64,000 nucleotides of DNA. It comes from Streptomyces sclerotialus (GTDB taxonomy: Bacteria > Actinomycetota > Actinomycetes > Streptomycetales > Streptomycetaceae). The stretch is from positions 1,612,001-1,676,000 of the forward strand of contig NZ_JBFOHP010000002.1 of assembly GCF_040907265.1 (NCBI RefSeq). Reading direction: 5' to 3'. The position numbers were made by a program, and so were the translations under genes. Every line of letters starts with the position of its first letter. Position 1 is the stretch's first letter. Below, piece after piece: positions 17,501 through 25,771 of this stretch. The notes beneath the pieces were generated by a model. It did not search any database and was not told where the DNA came from. It saw nothing but the letters and a program-made list of their open reading frames with translations.

Positions 17501-18576
17501 CCACCTCACCGGTGATCCTCGTGACCGGCGCCTCCGGCGTCGTCGGCTCCGCCTTGCTGCGCCACCTGTCCGGCCCGCCGGGCGGCGGGCGAGTCATCTC
17601 CCTGGCCCACCGCAGGCCCGTCGCCGGGGAGGTGGTGCGCGGTGACATCACCCGTCCGTGGCTCGGGCTCTCGCCCGGGGATTACCGGGACCTGACGGCC
17701 GCGACAGACGTGGTGGTGCACTGCGCCGCGCTGGTGCACTTCAGCGCGACGGCGCGCAGTCTGCACCGCATGAACGTCCGGGGCACCGGCCATGTCCTGC
17801 GCTTCGTCGAGGACGCGGGCGCCCGCCTGGTGCACGGTTCCACCGCCTTCGTCACCCGGACCAGGCCGGAGGCCACGTCGAGCGCCTACGCCGGGTCCAA
17901 GGCGGACAGCGAGACCCTGGTCACGGAGTCCGGCCTGCCGGCCGCCGTCGCCCGCATCTCCACGGTGATCGGTGACGCGCGGACCGGCACCGTCGCCCGT
18001 CTGCAGGCGTTCCACTACTTGGTCGGCATGGCCATGTGGGGCCGGCTGCCCTTCCTCCCCTGCGCGGAGACGACGCTGATCGACATGGTGCCCACCGACG
18101 TGGTCGCCGCGGCTCTGGCAGCGCTGGCACGGGACGGCTCCGCCCGCGGGAAGTACTGGATCACGGCCGGTCCGGCCGCGCTGCCGATGAGCCGGGTGGT
18201 GGACACCGGGTGCGACATCGCCCTGGAGCTGATGGCGGAGGCGGGCACCGCTCCACCCGACGTGGGCCTGCGGAAGCTCCAGCCGCGTCTGGTCGATCCG
18301 GCGCTGTACGACGCCGTGGTCGCCGGCGTGCTGTCAGCCGCCCAGGGGGCCTCTCCCGGTCCGGACGCCGGAGACGACGGTGTCCCGCCCAGCGCGCTGC
18401 GCCACGTCACCGGGCTCCTGGCCTCGTACAACGGCGTCGCCCCCTTCCCCACCTCGCTCGGCACCATCCCCGGCGGCCCGCCCGCCTTGGCGGAGTCGGC
18501 CGCCGACAGCGCGCTGCGGGCCACGTACCGCTATCTCGGTGCCATACCCCGGGAGACCTGGACGCTCGGCTGGTGA
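17497..18576 (+). CDS. SDR-type thioester reductase / acyl reductase-like protein
   Basis: The 359-residue extended SDR has an N-terminal Rossmann motif TGASGVVG (residues 10-17), a VVHCAALVHF strand and the catalytic YxxxK at Tyr131-Lys135 (SAYAGSKADSE). It ends with an acyl-chain-type C-terminal domain (SYNGVAPFPTS). This layout fits the NAD-binding-4 group, which includes thioester-reductase domains that release acyl chains from an ACP as aldehyde or alcohol, as HetM/HglB does in heterocyst glycolipid synthesis. The start codon overlaps the dehydratase stop (ATGA) and is preceded by GGAG, so the two are tightly coupled. A role in chain release is inference; an epimerase-like modifying role is the alternative. 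Confidence 0.75.
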   Translation: MTTSPVILVTGASGVVGSALLRHLSGPPGGGRVISLAHRRPVAGEVVRGDITRPWLGLSPGDYRDLTAATDVVVHCAALVHFSATARSLHRMNVRGTGHVLRFVEDAGARLVHGSTAFVTRTRPEATSSAYAGSKADSETLVTESGLPAAVARISTVIGDARTGTVARLQAFHYLVGMAMWGRLPFLPCAETTLIDMVPTDVVAAALAALARDGSARGKYWITAGPAALPMSRVVDTGCDIALELMAEAGTAPPDVGLRKLQPRLVDPALYDAVVAGVLSAAQGASPGPDAGDDGVPPSALRHVTGLLASYNGVAPFPTSLGTIPGGPPALAESAADSALRATYRYLGAIPRETWTLGW

Positions 18577-18684
18577 CGCCCGCCCTCACGCGTCACCGCC
18601 AGGACCACCACTCCACTGCCGGAGGGCCGTGCAGGGCGCCTGCGTCGCGGACCTCCCGGCGAGCCACCACCCGAAGGACAGCGC

Positions 18685-21018
18685 ATGCCTTCTCTCCCGC
18701 CGGTATCCGCACCGACAGTGAAGGAGCGGCGGCCCGCCGCACCCTCGGAAACGACTCCGTCGCTCCCCTTCGCCGCACGCCACCGTCACCTGGTGGCGCT
18801 GCTCGCCGCCCTTCTCATGGTCCTGGCATGGCTCGTGGGGCACGACGTCACGGATCGTGTCACCACGTCGAGCAACGTCCCCCACGGCAGCGAGTCGATG
18901 AACGCCGGCCGGGTGCTGGCGCAGGACTTCGGCACCAGGGCACCGGACCTGGTCCTCCTCGCCCGCGCCGGCGAGCCCGTCGACGGCCCGCGGGCCGCGT
19001 CCGCAGGACGGGCGCTGACCCGGCGGGTGTCCGCCGACCCCGCCGTCGGGCGGGTGGCGTCCTACTGGCCGACGCGGCGTGCTGCGCTGCGGTCCCGGGA
19101 CGGGCGCGGCGCGCTGGTGCTGACCTGGCTGAAGGGCGGCGCTCCCAGCGGCCGCACGTCCGCAGGTGACGTCGCACGGACCGCCGCGCGGTTCACCGGC
19201 CGGGCGGGCCCACTGCGGGTCGCGGCGGCCGGTGACCTGCTGGTCCGGGACGAGGTGGCGCGCCAGGCTGCACACGACGTCCGCCACAGCGAACTGGTGG
19301 CGCTGCCGGTCGCCCTGGCACTGATGGCGCTGGTGTTCGGCTCCGTCGTGGCGGCGGCGCTGCCGTTGCTCGTGGGGGTGTTCGCCGTCCTGGGCACGAT
19401 GGCCGTGCTGCGCGTTCTGACCGGGGTCACGGACGTGTCGCCGTACGCGGTGAACATCAGCGTCGCCCTCGCCCTCGGACTGTCGCTCGACTACAGCTTG
19501 TTCCTGCTGGCCCGTTACCGCGAGGAGCGCGCGAAGGGGGCGGCGGAGCCAGGAGCACTGCGCACGATGCTGCGCACCTCCGGCCGAGCGGTGGCGTTCT
19601 CGGCGGCCACCGTCGCGCTGGCGATGTCGGTACTGCTGGTGTTCCCGCACGCACTGCTGCGGTCCACCGCCTACGGTGGCATCACGGTGACCGTCATGGC
19701 GGCCCTGGGTGCCCTGGTGGTGCTGCCGGCACTGCTGGCGCTGCTGGGCGACCGGGTGAACCGCCTCGATCTCCTGGCCCCGTTGCGCCGCCGCTCATCA
19801 CGCAGGGCCACCGCAGCGGCCAGCGGCAAGGCACCGGGCGGTTGGGGGCGGATCGCCACGGTCACCGTGCGGCATCCGCTGCTGGTGGGTCTCCCCGCAG
19901 TCGTCCTGCTCCTGCTGCTGGCCATGCCGTTCGGCGGAGCGCGGCCGGGCGTGTCCGACTACCGGGTACTGCCCGCCCAGCACCCGGCGGCGCAGGCCAC
20001 CGCGGCCCTTCAGGAGGGCTTCCCGCACGCGGACCTGGCATCGACCACCGTCGTCCTGCGCGGGCTCGACGCCAAGGCCGCCGCGCCCTCCCTCGACCGT
20101 TACGCCCGCCGCCTGTCCGCCCTGCCGGGGGTGGCACGGGTGGACACCGTCACCGGCGGCTACCGGCACAGGCGCCACGTCATCCCCGCAGGCCCCGAGG
20201 CGGCCCGGTTCACCTCGCCGCGCGGGACCTACCTGACGGTGGCCGCACCCGGCGAGCCGTACGGGCCGGCGAACACCGCGCTGGCCCGGCAGGTCCGCGC
20301 GGTGCCGTCCCCGGTGCCCGCGCTGGTGGGCGGGCCGGGCGCGCTGGCCGCCGACGCGCAGCAGCCCGTCACCGACCGGACACCGCTGGCCCTGGGGATG
20401 GCCGTCGCCGTGGTCCTCCTGCTCGTCCTGGCCTTCACCCGGCGCCCCATGCTGGCCGTCAAGGCACTGCTGCTGAACGCGCTCAGCCTGTGCGCCACCT
20501 TCGGCGCGATCGTGTACGTCTTCCAGGAGGGGCACCTGCGCGGGCTGGTGGGCGACTTCACCGTCACCGGCACCACCGACACGTTCCTGCCGGTGCTGGT
20601 GTTCTGCATCGCCTTCGGGGTGTCCATGGACTACGAGGTCATCCTGCTGTCCCGCATCGTGGAGGAACACGACCTCACCGGCGACACCGCCACCGCCGTG
20701 GTCCGCGGAGTGGACCGCACCGCCGCCCTGTTCACCTGGGCCGCGATCATCCTCACCGTCGTGATGGCGGCGCTGGCCACCTCGCAGCTCACCTTCCTCA
20801 AACTCATCGGCGTCAGCCTGGCGCTGGCCGCGTTGCTGGACGCCACCGTGGTCCGCGGTCTCCTGGTGCCTGCGGCGATGGCAGTGGCAGGCCGTGCCAA
20901 CTGGTGGACGCCGTCCTGGTTGCCGAGACGCCCGCGTCCCCGGCCGGAGCCGGAACCGGGGCCCGGTGAGGATCCCGCGCCCGGCCGTACAGCGACGGAG
21001 CGCGCCGCGTCCGGATGA
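18685..21018 (+). CDS. MMPL family (RND) lipid transporter
   Basis: The 777-residue protein is a full-length MMPL exporter with two homologous halves, each a membrane helix, a periplasmic porter domain and a five-helix bundle. The proton-relay Asp-Tyr pairs known from mycobacterial MmpL3 are present in both halves: Asp269-Tyr270 in LSLDYSLFLLARYREE and Asp649-Tyr650 in VSMDYEVILLSR. A Pro/Glu-rich cytoplasmic tail closes the protein. The ATG follows GAAGGA at good spacing, 108 bases after the reductase. Its position at the end of the lipid-synthase genes makes export of their product the likely role. The family moves hydrophobic or lipid molecules across the inner membrane using the proton gradient. 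Confidence 0.9.
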   Translation: MPSLPPVSAPTVKERRPAAPSETTPSLPFAARHRHLVALLAALLMVLAWLVGHDVTDRVTTSSNVPHGSESMNAGRVLAQDFGTRAPDLVLLARAGEPVDGPRAASAGRALTRRVSADPAVGRVASYWPTRRAALRSRDGRGALVLTWLKGGAPSGRTSAGDVARTAARFTGRAGPLRVAAAGDLLVRDEVARQAAHDVRHSELVALPVALALMALVFGSVVAAALPLLVGVFAVLGTMAVLRVLTGVTDVSPYAVNISVALALGLSLDYSLFLLARYREERAKGAAEPGALRTMLRTSGRAVAFSAATVALAMSVLLVFPHALLRSTAYGGITVTVMAALGALVVLPALLALLGDRVNRLDLLAPLRRRSSRRATAAASGKAPGGWGRIATVTVRHPLLVGLPAVVLLLLLAMPFGGARPGVSDYRVLPAQHPAAQATAALQEGFPHADLASTTVVLRGLDAKAAAPSLDRYARRLSALPGVARVDTVTGGYRHRRHVIPAGPEAARFTSPRGTYLTVAAPGEPYGPANTALARQVRAVPSPVPALVGGPGALAADAQQPVTDRTPLALGMAVAVVLLLVLAFTRRPMLAVKALLLNALSLCATFGAIVYVFQEGHLRGLVGDFTVTGTTDTFLPVLVFCIAFGVSMDYEVILLSRIVEEHDLTGDTATAVVRGVDRTAALFTWAAIILTVVMAALATSQLTFLKLIGVSLALAALLDATVVRGLLVPAAMAVAGRANWWTPSWLPRRPRPRPEPEPGPGEDPAPGRTATERAASG

Positions 21019-21193
21019 CAGCGACCTCTACCGGCCCCTTCCGGACGGACGCCCGTGACCGACGCCTCTCCGGCAGACGAACCGCCGGACTGCAGTGCGG
21101 CACAAGCCGATGAGCTGCGCTTCCGGGCGGGCGGATCCCGGCCCGACAATCATGCAAGCCGCATGACCGGGTAAGCGCCGTCGGAGTCGCGCT

Positions 21194-21430
21194 TCAGTCG
21201 TTCTGGCAGGCTGCGCCGAAAGCCGGATCGAGGAGGCCGACGATGTTGCCGGTGATGCCGCAACCGCTCACCGGGATGTGGATCGGGTACTGGCGGACGT
21301 AGGCGTTGAGGACGCCTGGTGAGTGCGAGGTGGTGTTGCTGGCTGTGCTGTCGGCGGCCGCAGTGCCGGCGTCTGCGGCCATGAGGGCGACTGCGCCGAG
21401 TGCGACGGTGCTCATGGCTGTGCGGTTCAT
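21194..21430 (-). CDS. short chaplin (hydrophobic aerial-surface protein)
   Basis: The 78-residue precursor has a signal peptide (residues 1-26, MNRTAMSTVALGAVALMAAD) and a mature chaplin domain of about 50 residues. The domain carries the hallmark HSPGVLNAY, VPV-type strand (YPIHIPVSGCG) and NIVGLLDPAFGAACQND. The two Cys of the chaplin disulfide are present. Short chaplins self-assemble into amyloid-like fibrils on spores and aerial hyphae and lower surface tension. The ATG has GGAG eight bases before it. Differences from common short chaplins include Tyr-Arg-Gln-Tyr before the strand and Asp in LLDPAFG. It is transcribed towards the MMPL gene, with no other chaplin or rodlin nearby. Confidence 0.85.
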   Translation of the reverse strand: MNRTAMSTVALGAVALMAADAGTAAADSTASNTTSHSPGVLNAYVRQYPIHIPVSGCGITGNIVGLLDPAFGAACQND

Positions 21431-22060
21431 GAAGGACTCCTCAGGTTGCTGTTGCATGGGGCCCAACGCCCGTGCGAGGAGAATGGTTCTTCGCTATCGG
21501 AGTGGTGTGTCCTTGGGTTGCCGCAGGTGAAGCCGACGGACGAGCAGGACGTGCGGCTGCAGACAGCTGTCCGGTGAGTGCCCCCGCCACGACACCTGGC
21601 GGCCCCGCCCACCTCTCGTAGCGGGGTGCCGGGGTGCACGAAGACATCACCGTGTCCACGAAGCCGCTGACCAGGGCCAGTACGCCCTCCCTGATCGTTC
21701 CAGTCACCGAGAACGGGCTGCACCCGACGCCGGTTGCCCCATGGCCACCCATCCACCGGATCGGACGCGTGTGGGAGCAGGCAGGGCGACTGCGAGTCAG
21801 CCGGTCGGTTCGTACCGGCATCGTCGCACGGTCCGAACCGCCCAGCTCACGAGGCCGGGACGCAGGAGTACGCCACCATCCACCACCCCCACCTCGGCGA
21901 CGGGGACGCTCCCGGTGGGCCGGCCGTTTCGCCATGGCCGGCGGGCTGCGCCACCTTCACTGTTGGCTTGTTCAGGGAACGACGAACACCGACAGCAGCG
22001 CTGCAGTCGGCGCGAGCCGGCGCCGCCGCGGCACGGGCCCCGACGGCGCCGTCCGCCCTT
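21431..22060. other. 630-base stretch without a supported gene
   Basis: Frames are open on both strands because of high GC, but none has a plausible start, family motif or consistent codon bias. The part next to the chaplin gene should contain its promoter. No hairpin or repeat stood out. Confidence 0.5.
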
Positions 22061-22393
22061 CTACGATGCCTGCAACGCTTCTTCGGGAGCCGGCGCCGTC
22101 ACCTGCACGGCGTCGAGCAGCCCGGGGAAACGCGCTTCGAGGTCGTCCCTCCGCAGCGAGATCACCCGCGTCGTCCCGCGGACCTCGGTCGTCATCAGCC
22201 CCGACTCCCGCAGCACCTTCAGGTGATGGGAGAGAGTCGACTTCGCGATCGGGTAACTGAGCTGGCCACAGACGCGGGGTCCGTCCCTGTGCATGGTCCG
22301 GGCCACGTCACGGCGGATCGGGTCGCTCAGTGCGTGGAGCACCTTGTCGAGCGAGATGTCCGCCCGGTCCGGATGGAAGAGCTCACCACGCAT
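22061..22393 (-). CDS. ArsR family transcriptional regulator
   Basis: The 110-residue winged-helix repressor shows LHALSDPIRRDVARTMHRDG, the recognition helix AKSTLSHHLKVLRESGLM and the wing VRGTTRVISLRRDDLE. No cysteine pair suggestive of metal sensing is visible (a single Cys, in VCGQLSY), so a non-metal signal is likelier. The start is unambiguous: AAGGAGGTGA lies about five bases before the ATG. A perfect inverted repeat overlaps the predicted -35 region of its promoter, indicating autoregulation. It may also act on the operon whose terminator lies just upstream. Confidence 0.9.
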   Translation of the reverse strand: MRGELFHPDRADISLDKVLHALSDPIRRDVARTMHRDGPRVCGQLSYPIAKSTLSHHLKVLRESGLMTTEVRGTTRVISLRRDDLEARFPGLLDAVQVTAPAPEEALQAS

Positions 22394-22434
22394 GAATCTC
22401 ACCTCCTTGTGAGATGGGAAGTTAGTTCAAGGTT

Positions 22435-22456
22435 CTATGATGATCAAACATCATAG
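22435..22456 (-). promoter_or_regulatory. perfect inverted repeat, probable ArsR operator
   Basis: CTATGATG and CATCATAG are separated by six bases. On the minus strand the site overlaps TTGATC, which with TAACTT 17 bases further forms a plausible -35/-10 pair for the ArsR gene. The AT-rich palindrome stands out strongly in this GC-rich DNA. Confidence 0.7.
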
Positions 22457-22506
22457 GGGAGACGGCCGCGCCCTGAGGGCGGCGCCCGGGCCCTGCCACC
22501 ACGCAC

Positions 22507-22545
22507 GATGCCGGGCAGGTGGCCGTAGGCCACCTGCCCGGCATC
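22507..22545 (-). terminator. 18-bp perfect hairpin terminator
   Basis: GATGCCGGGCAGGTGGCC pairs perfectly with its complement across a three-base GTA loop, five bases after the stop of the oxidoreductase-hydrolase chimera. It ends the three-gene operon transcribed from about 24.9 kb. Confidence 0.85.
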
Positions 22546-22550
22546 AGCGG

Positions 22551-23216
22551 TCACGACGAATGCAGTGCGCGCCGTAGTACGTCGATGCGCTCCGCCACCC
22601 GCCGCTTCGACACCTGGGCCCCGGCAACCAAGTACGCGAGGTGGTAGGCGCCCGGGAAGTCGTGCAGTTCGAGGCGGGCCGATGCGGTGCCGATGACCTC
22701 GGCGGCGCCGAGGAGGAAGGCCGGCTGAACCGTCGCCGGCCCGACTCCGCCGGACGCACCGTGCACCAGCAGACGCTCCCCGGCGGCCAGTCCGACCTGC
22801 CGCAGCGCGGAGTAGGCGGTACCCGCCGCGACCGGCAGGACGGCGGCCTGCTCGAAGGAGAACCGGTCCGGCATCGGGGTGAGTTCGTCCGCCTCCGGCA
22901 GCGTGGAGACCGCTTCGTGCACGCGGTACGTGCCGGGACGGCCGTGCCGGATCACCGCATCGCCCGCGCGGTGGCCCCGTACATCGGGACCGACCGCCAC
23001 GATGGTGCCGGCGGCCTCCACACCGGGCCCGGCCGGCATCGGCAGCGGGAGCCGGTCGGCGATGTCGCCGCGGAGGATCTTCCAGCCGACGGGGTTCACG
23101 CCGATCCCCTCGTAGCGGACGACGACCTCGCCGGGGCCCGGGGACGGCACGGGTAGGTCGGCGGCGTACAGCTCGTCCACCGTTCCGTACCGGTCGAACA
23201 GTACCGCCGTGCTCAC
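22551..23216 (-). pseudogene. chimera: N-terminal MDR oxidoreductase fused to alpha/beta-hydrolase tail
   Basis: The 221-codon frame begins as a medium-chain quinone-oxidoreductase-like protein: VSTAVLFDRYG, VVRYEGIGVNPVGWKILRG, GVEAAGTIVAVG, then the Rossmann entry LLVHGASGGVG. After EVIGTAS the sequence switches abruptly to ARLELHDFPGAYH...AGAQVSKRRVAERIDVLRRAL. That is the C-terminus of an alpha/beta-hydrolase-3 type esterase, including its catalytic His. About 100 residues of the oxidoreductase and most of the hydrolase are missing, as expected from an in-frame deletion joining two neighbouring genes. The GTG start overlaps the MFS stop (GTGA). A folded, active enzyme is unlikely. Confidence 0.8.
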
Positions 23217-24451
23217 GCCGCCTCCTTCCGCTGCCGGAAGGCGCCGGCCCAGGCGTAGATCGCCAGCGCGGCCAGGTAGCCGACGATGGTGAAGGCGGCC
23301 ACGCCGAAGAAGCCGGTGACCTTGGTCAGCATGATGCCGCCGACCACGCCGCCGATCGTCGTGCCGACGTACATGGCGGCGTTGGCCAGCGAGGAGACCG
23401 TGCCCCGCGCCGTCTCCGTCTGGGACTGCAGGGTGCTCATGAAGACCGGGAAGACGAAGCCCGCGACCATCATGACCAGGCCGAGCAGCACCAGCGCCAC
23501 TGCCAGGTTCGGCGAGAAGGGCACCAGGCAGTACAGGACCATCAGCGTCAACAGCGCCAGCAGCAGCGACCGGTACTGTCCCAGCCGGCGGATGAGGTGA
23601 CTGCCGAAGAGCGAGCCGATCGCGTTGCCGACGCCGAGCGCCATCATCGCCAGGCCGACCGAGCCGACGTCCAGCCCGAAGTCCTTGTGGAACCACGAAC
23701 CGAAGAAGGAGATGGCCTCGAAGTTGCCGGTCTGGAACACCAGGTAGGCCAGCAGGAACAGCTTCAGGGTGCGATTGCGGAGCAGGCTGCCGTAGCTGCT
23801 GAACATGCCGCCCGGGGCGCCCGACGGGCGGCCGGGTACCGAGGGGAACGCCTTGGCCAGGATCAGCCACAGCACGACCGACGCGCCGCCGATCGCCCAG
23901 AAGGGCACGTGCCAGGAGAGGGCGGCCAGCCAGCTGCCCACCGGGATGCCGGCGACCTGCGCGATGGCCAGGCCGGCGGTGGCCGAGCCCATCGTGCGGA
24001 CGATCTGCTCCGGCTTGACCAGGGCCGGGATGGAGGCCCAGATCTGCGGCGAGACGAATGCCGCGCTCACACCGGCAAGGAAGCGGAACGCGATCATCAT
24101 CCAGAAGTTCTGCGCGAAGCCGCACAGCGTGGTCATGACGATGAAGCCGACCAGGCCGGACAGCAGTACGCCGCGGCGGTCCCGGCCGTCCGACAGTGGT
24201 CCCGCCACCAGGGCGAACAATGCGTAGCCCAGGGCGTAGGCGCTGACCATCCAGCCGGAGACGTCCGCGGAGATGCGGAAGGTGTCCGTGAGGGTCGGCA
24301 GCAGCGGGGCGACCACGAACGTGTCGGTGCCGATGACGAACATCGTCGCGAACGACAGCAGCGAGACGGTCCTGACGCTGGGGCCCGGAGGACCCGCGAG
24401 ATCGGCCTGCGGCGCCGTTCCCGTGGTGCCGGGGGAAGTAGTGCTGGTCAT
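23213..24451 (-). CDS. MFS transporter (drug/metabolite efflux type)
   Basis: The 412-residue protein has 12 predicted membrane helices. The MFS loop signature between helices 2 and 3 is GPLSDGRDRRGVLLSG, and the antiporter-like stretch AIAQVAGIPVGSWLA lies in helix 5, placing it in the drug:H+ antiporter-1 group close to Bcr/CmlA- or AraJ-like permeases. The ATG overlaps the stop of the preceding gene (ATGA), and its own stop overlaps the next start (GTGA), so all three genes of this operon are translationally coupled. The substrate is unknown. Confidence 0.87.
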   Translation of the reverse strand: MTSTTSPGTTGTAPQADLAGPPGPSVRTVSLLSFATMFVIGTDTFVVAPLLPTLTDTFRISADVSGWMVSAYALGYALFALVAGPLSDGRDRRGVLLSGLVGFIVMTTLCGFAQNFWMMIAFRFLAGVSAAFVSPQIWASIPALVKPEQIVRTMGSATAGLAIAQVAGIPVGSWLAALSWHVPFWAIGGASVVLWLILAKAFPSVPGRPSGAPGGMFSSYGSLLRNRTLKLFLLAYLVFQTGNFEAISFFGSWFHKDFGLDVGSVGLAMMALGVGNAIGSLFGSHLIRRLGQYRSLLLALLTLMVLYCLVPFSPNLAVALVLLGLVMMVAGFVFPVFMSTLQSQTETARGTVSSLANAAMYVGTTIGGVVGGIMLTKVTGFFGVAAFTIVGYLAALAIYAWAGAFRQRKEAA

Positions 24452-24867
24452 GTCATGATCACCGCCCAGTAGGGGTTGAGCTTCTGTTCGAGCATGTGCA
24501 GGGCCTGAAGGGCGATGAATCCTTCGTCCGTCGTCTCCGACGGGCCGCCGGGGAGCCGGGAGAAGCCGCCGTCGGCGCTCTGCCGCGCGGCGATCCACGC
24601 CGCGCACGCGGGCACGTCCGCCGGCTGCGCGCCCATCGCCTCGGTGTCCCGGGACTCCCGCAGGGCGTCCAGGGGTCGGGCGGTCAGGGCCTGGTCGTGC
24701 GGTCCGCCGAGGGTGAGGACGGCGAGTGCCGCGTCGCGCAGGGCGCGGTCGGCGGTGACCACGTCCGATGCGTCCCGGCCGAGTACGGCGGGGATGCGTC
24801 CGTGGTCGTCGAGGATGTGATCGAGGCTGAAGGAGCGGAGGGAGGGAGGGCTCAACAGGTGCTCCAA
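24448..24867 (-). CDS. prenyltransferase/squalene-oxidase repeat fragment
   Basis: The 139-residue product contains near its C-terminus AAWIAARQSADGGFSRLPGG and DEGFIALQALHMLEQ, which resembles the alpha-alpha-toroid repeat (QxxDGGF...) of terpene cyclases and protein prenyltransferase beta subunits. Full-length members have several repeats over 300 or more residues, so this is either a short relative or the remnant of a larger gene. The N-terminal 90 residues are not recognised. The only available long start is TTG without a clear ribosome site, and the upstream DNA is degraded, which favours truncation. The stop overlaps the MFS start. Confidence 0.5.
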   Translation of the reverse strand: MEHLLSPPSLRSFSLDHILDDHGRIPAVLGRDASDVVTADRALRDAALAVLTLGGPHDQALTARPLDALRESRDTEAMGAQPADVPACAAWIAARQSADGGFSRLPGGPSETTDEGFIALQALHMLEQKLNPYWAVIMT

Positions 24868-25271
24868 GTTCGTTGCGCAGGCGTTGCGTTGGAGGAGGTC
24901 CGGGCTCGGCGACGAGCTAATTTCGTTGTTCGTGAAAGATCGAACTTCGGTGACTGTAGCACCGCGGTTCCCGGCATCCTCGGGCTTCGCAGACCCGGCG
25001 TGGCCAGATCGTTCCGGTGGACGGAAAGGGACGGGTGGGCCGCCGAGGGGTCAGCCGGCCCGCCGCAGCGGGGCGCGGCCCGCCGCTTCGGCCGGCCCGA
25101 ACCCTGCGGCACTCTCGGGGACATGGACGCATTCGGGGCTGACATGCTCCCGTACGTACAGGCGCACGGAGTCGTCGCAGGTGATGACGTACGCCTTGTA
25201 GAGGCAGCGCCGTTCGCCGCGGTCCGGCCAGACGGCGGCTCCGGAGGGCAGGAACTCCCGGTGCTGATGTG

Positions 25272-25427
25272 CCGGCGAAAGGACCGGAGCCGCTCGTCGA
25301 TCCGTGCGTCGAGCCGCGTCTCCATCGCGGCGCAGGCGTCGATCCGGTCGAGCATCATCTTCGCCGGGAACGCGTGATGGTCGGTGAAGTACCGATCTCT
25401 GACCGGCGAAGACAGACCGGGCACCAC
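25272..25427 (-). pseudogene. probable IS110-type transposase remnant
   Basis: About 50 codons read VRDRYFTDHHAFPAKMMLDR followed by IDACAAMETRLDARIDERL. Streptomyces IS110-family transposases commonly show a similar xxHHAFLxxxxLxxIDxxxxxIxxLDARI helix between the DEDD domain and transposase_20. The frame degenerates on both sides, and no element ends or intact transposase are visible. The assignment rests on pattern memory and is moderate. Confidence 0.4.
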
Positions 25428-25627
25428 CAGGTCGGCCCGCTCGACATCGCCCGCCTGCGACCTCCGCCACCTCTACGGCAGGCGCGACTCCTCGTCCGCG
25501 TTGCGGTCGCCGTCCGGTTGAGCGGTCGGATACCGCCACGTCCCCGTACGGGGCTCACGTTCAGGTCCCGGTCGGCCGCTCGCACCCTCGCGGAGACCTC
25601 CTCCGGGACGACGTGGTCACTCGGGTC

Positions 25628-25771
25628 GCCACCCGCGGCCTCGATGAGGCAGCAGCGGATGGAGTCCCGGTTACGGACCAGGGTGTCGATGCGCTCCTCG
25701 ATCTCGCGGATCACTTCGGCACTCAGGCCCGCCCTGAGCAGGGCGCGAACGTGCTCGACCCGCTCGACCGA
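25628..25771 (-). pseudogene. MerR-family regulator remnant
   Basis: About 48 codons read ERVEHVRALLRAGLSAEVIREIEERIDTLVRNRDSIRCCLIEAAG (read in parts: VRALLRAGLSAEVIREI, then ERIDTLVRNRDSI). This matches the end of a MerR DNA-binding domain joined directly to the dimerisation coiled coil. The N-terminal helix-turn-helix and the linking segment are gone, so it is an internally deleted remnant. Confidence 0.55.

Noticed and set aside
21441..21935. 164-codon frame on the minus strand upstream of the chaplin gene
   Set aside because: No start context, no family motif, and Gly/Arg/Thr-rich composition without consistent codon bias. It overlaps the chaplin leader region.
22041..22456. Plus-strand frame across the ArsR gene
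   Set aside because: It is the complement of a clear ArsR regulator with an excellent ribosome site.
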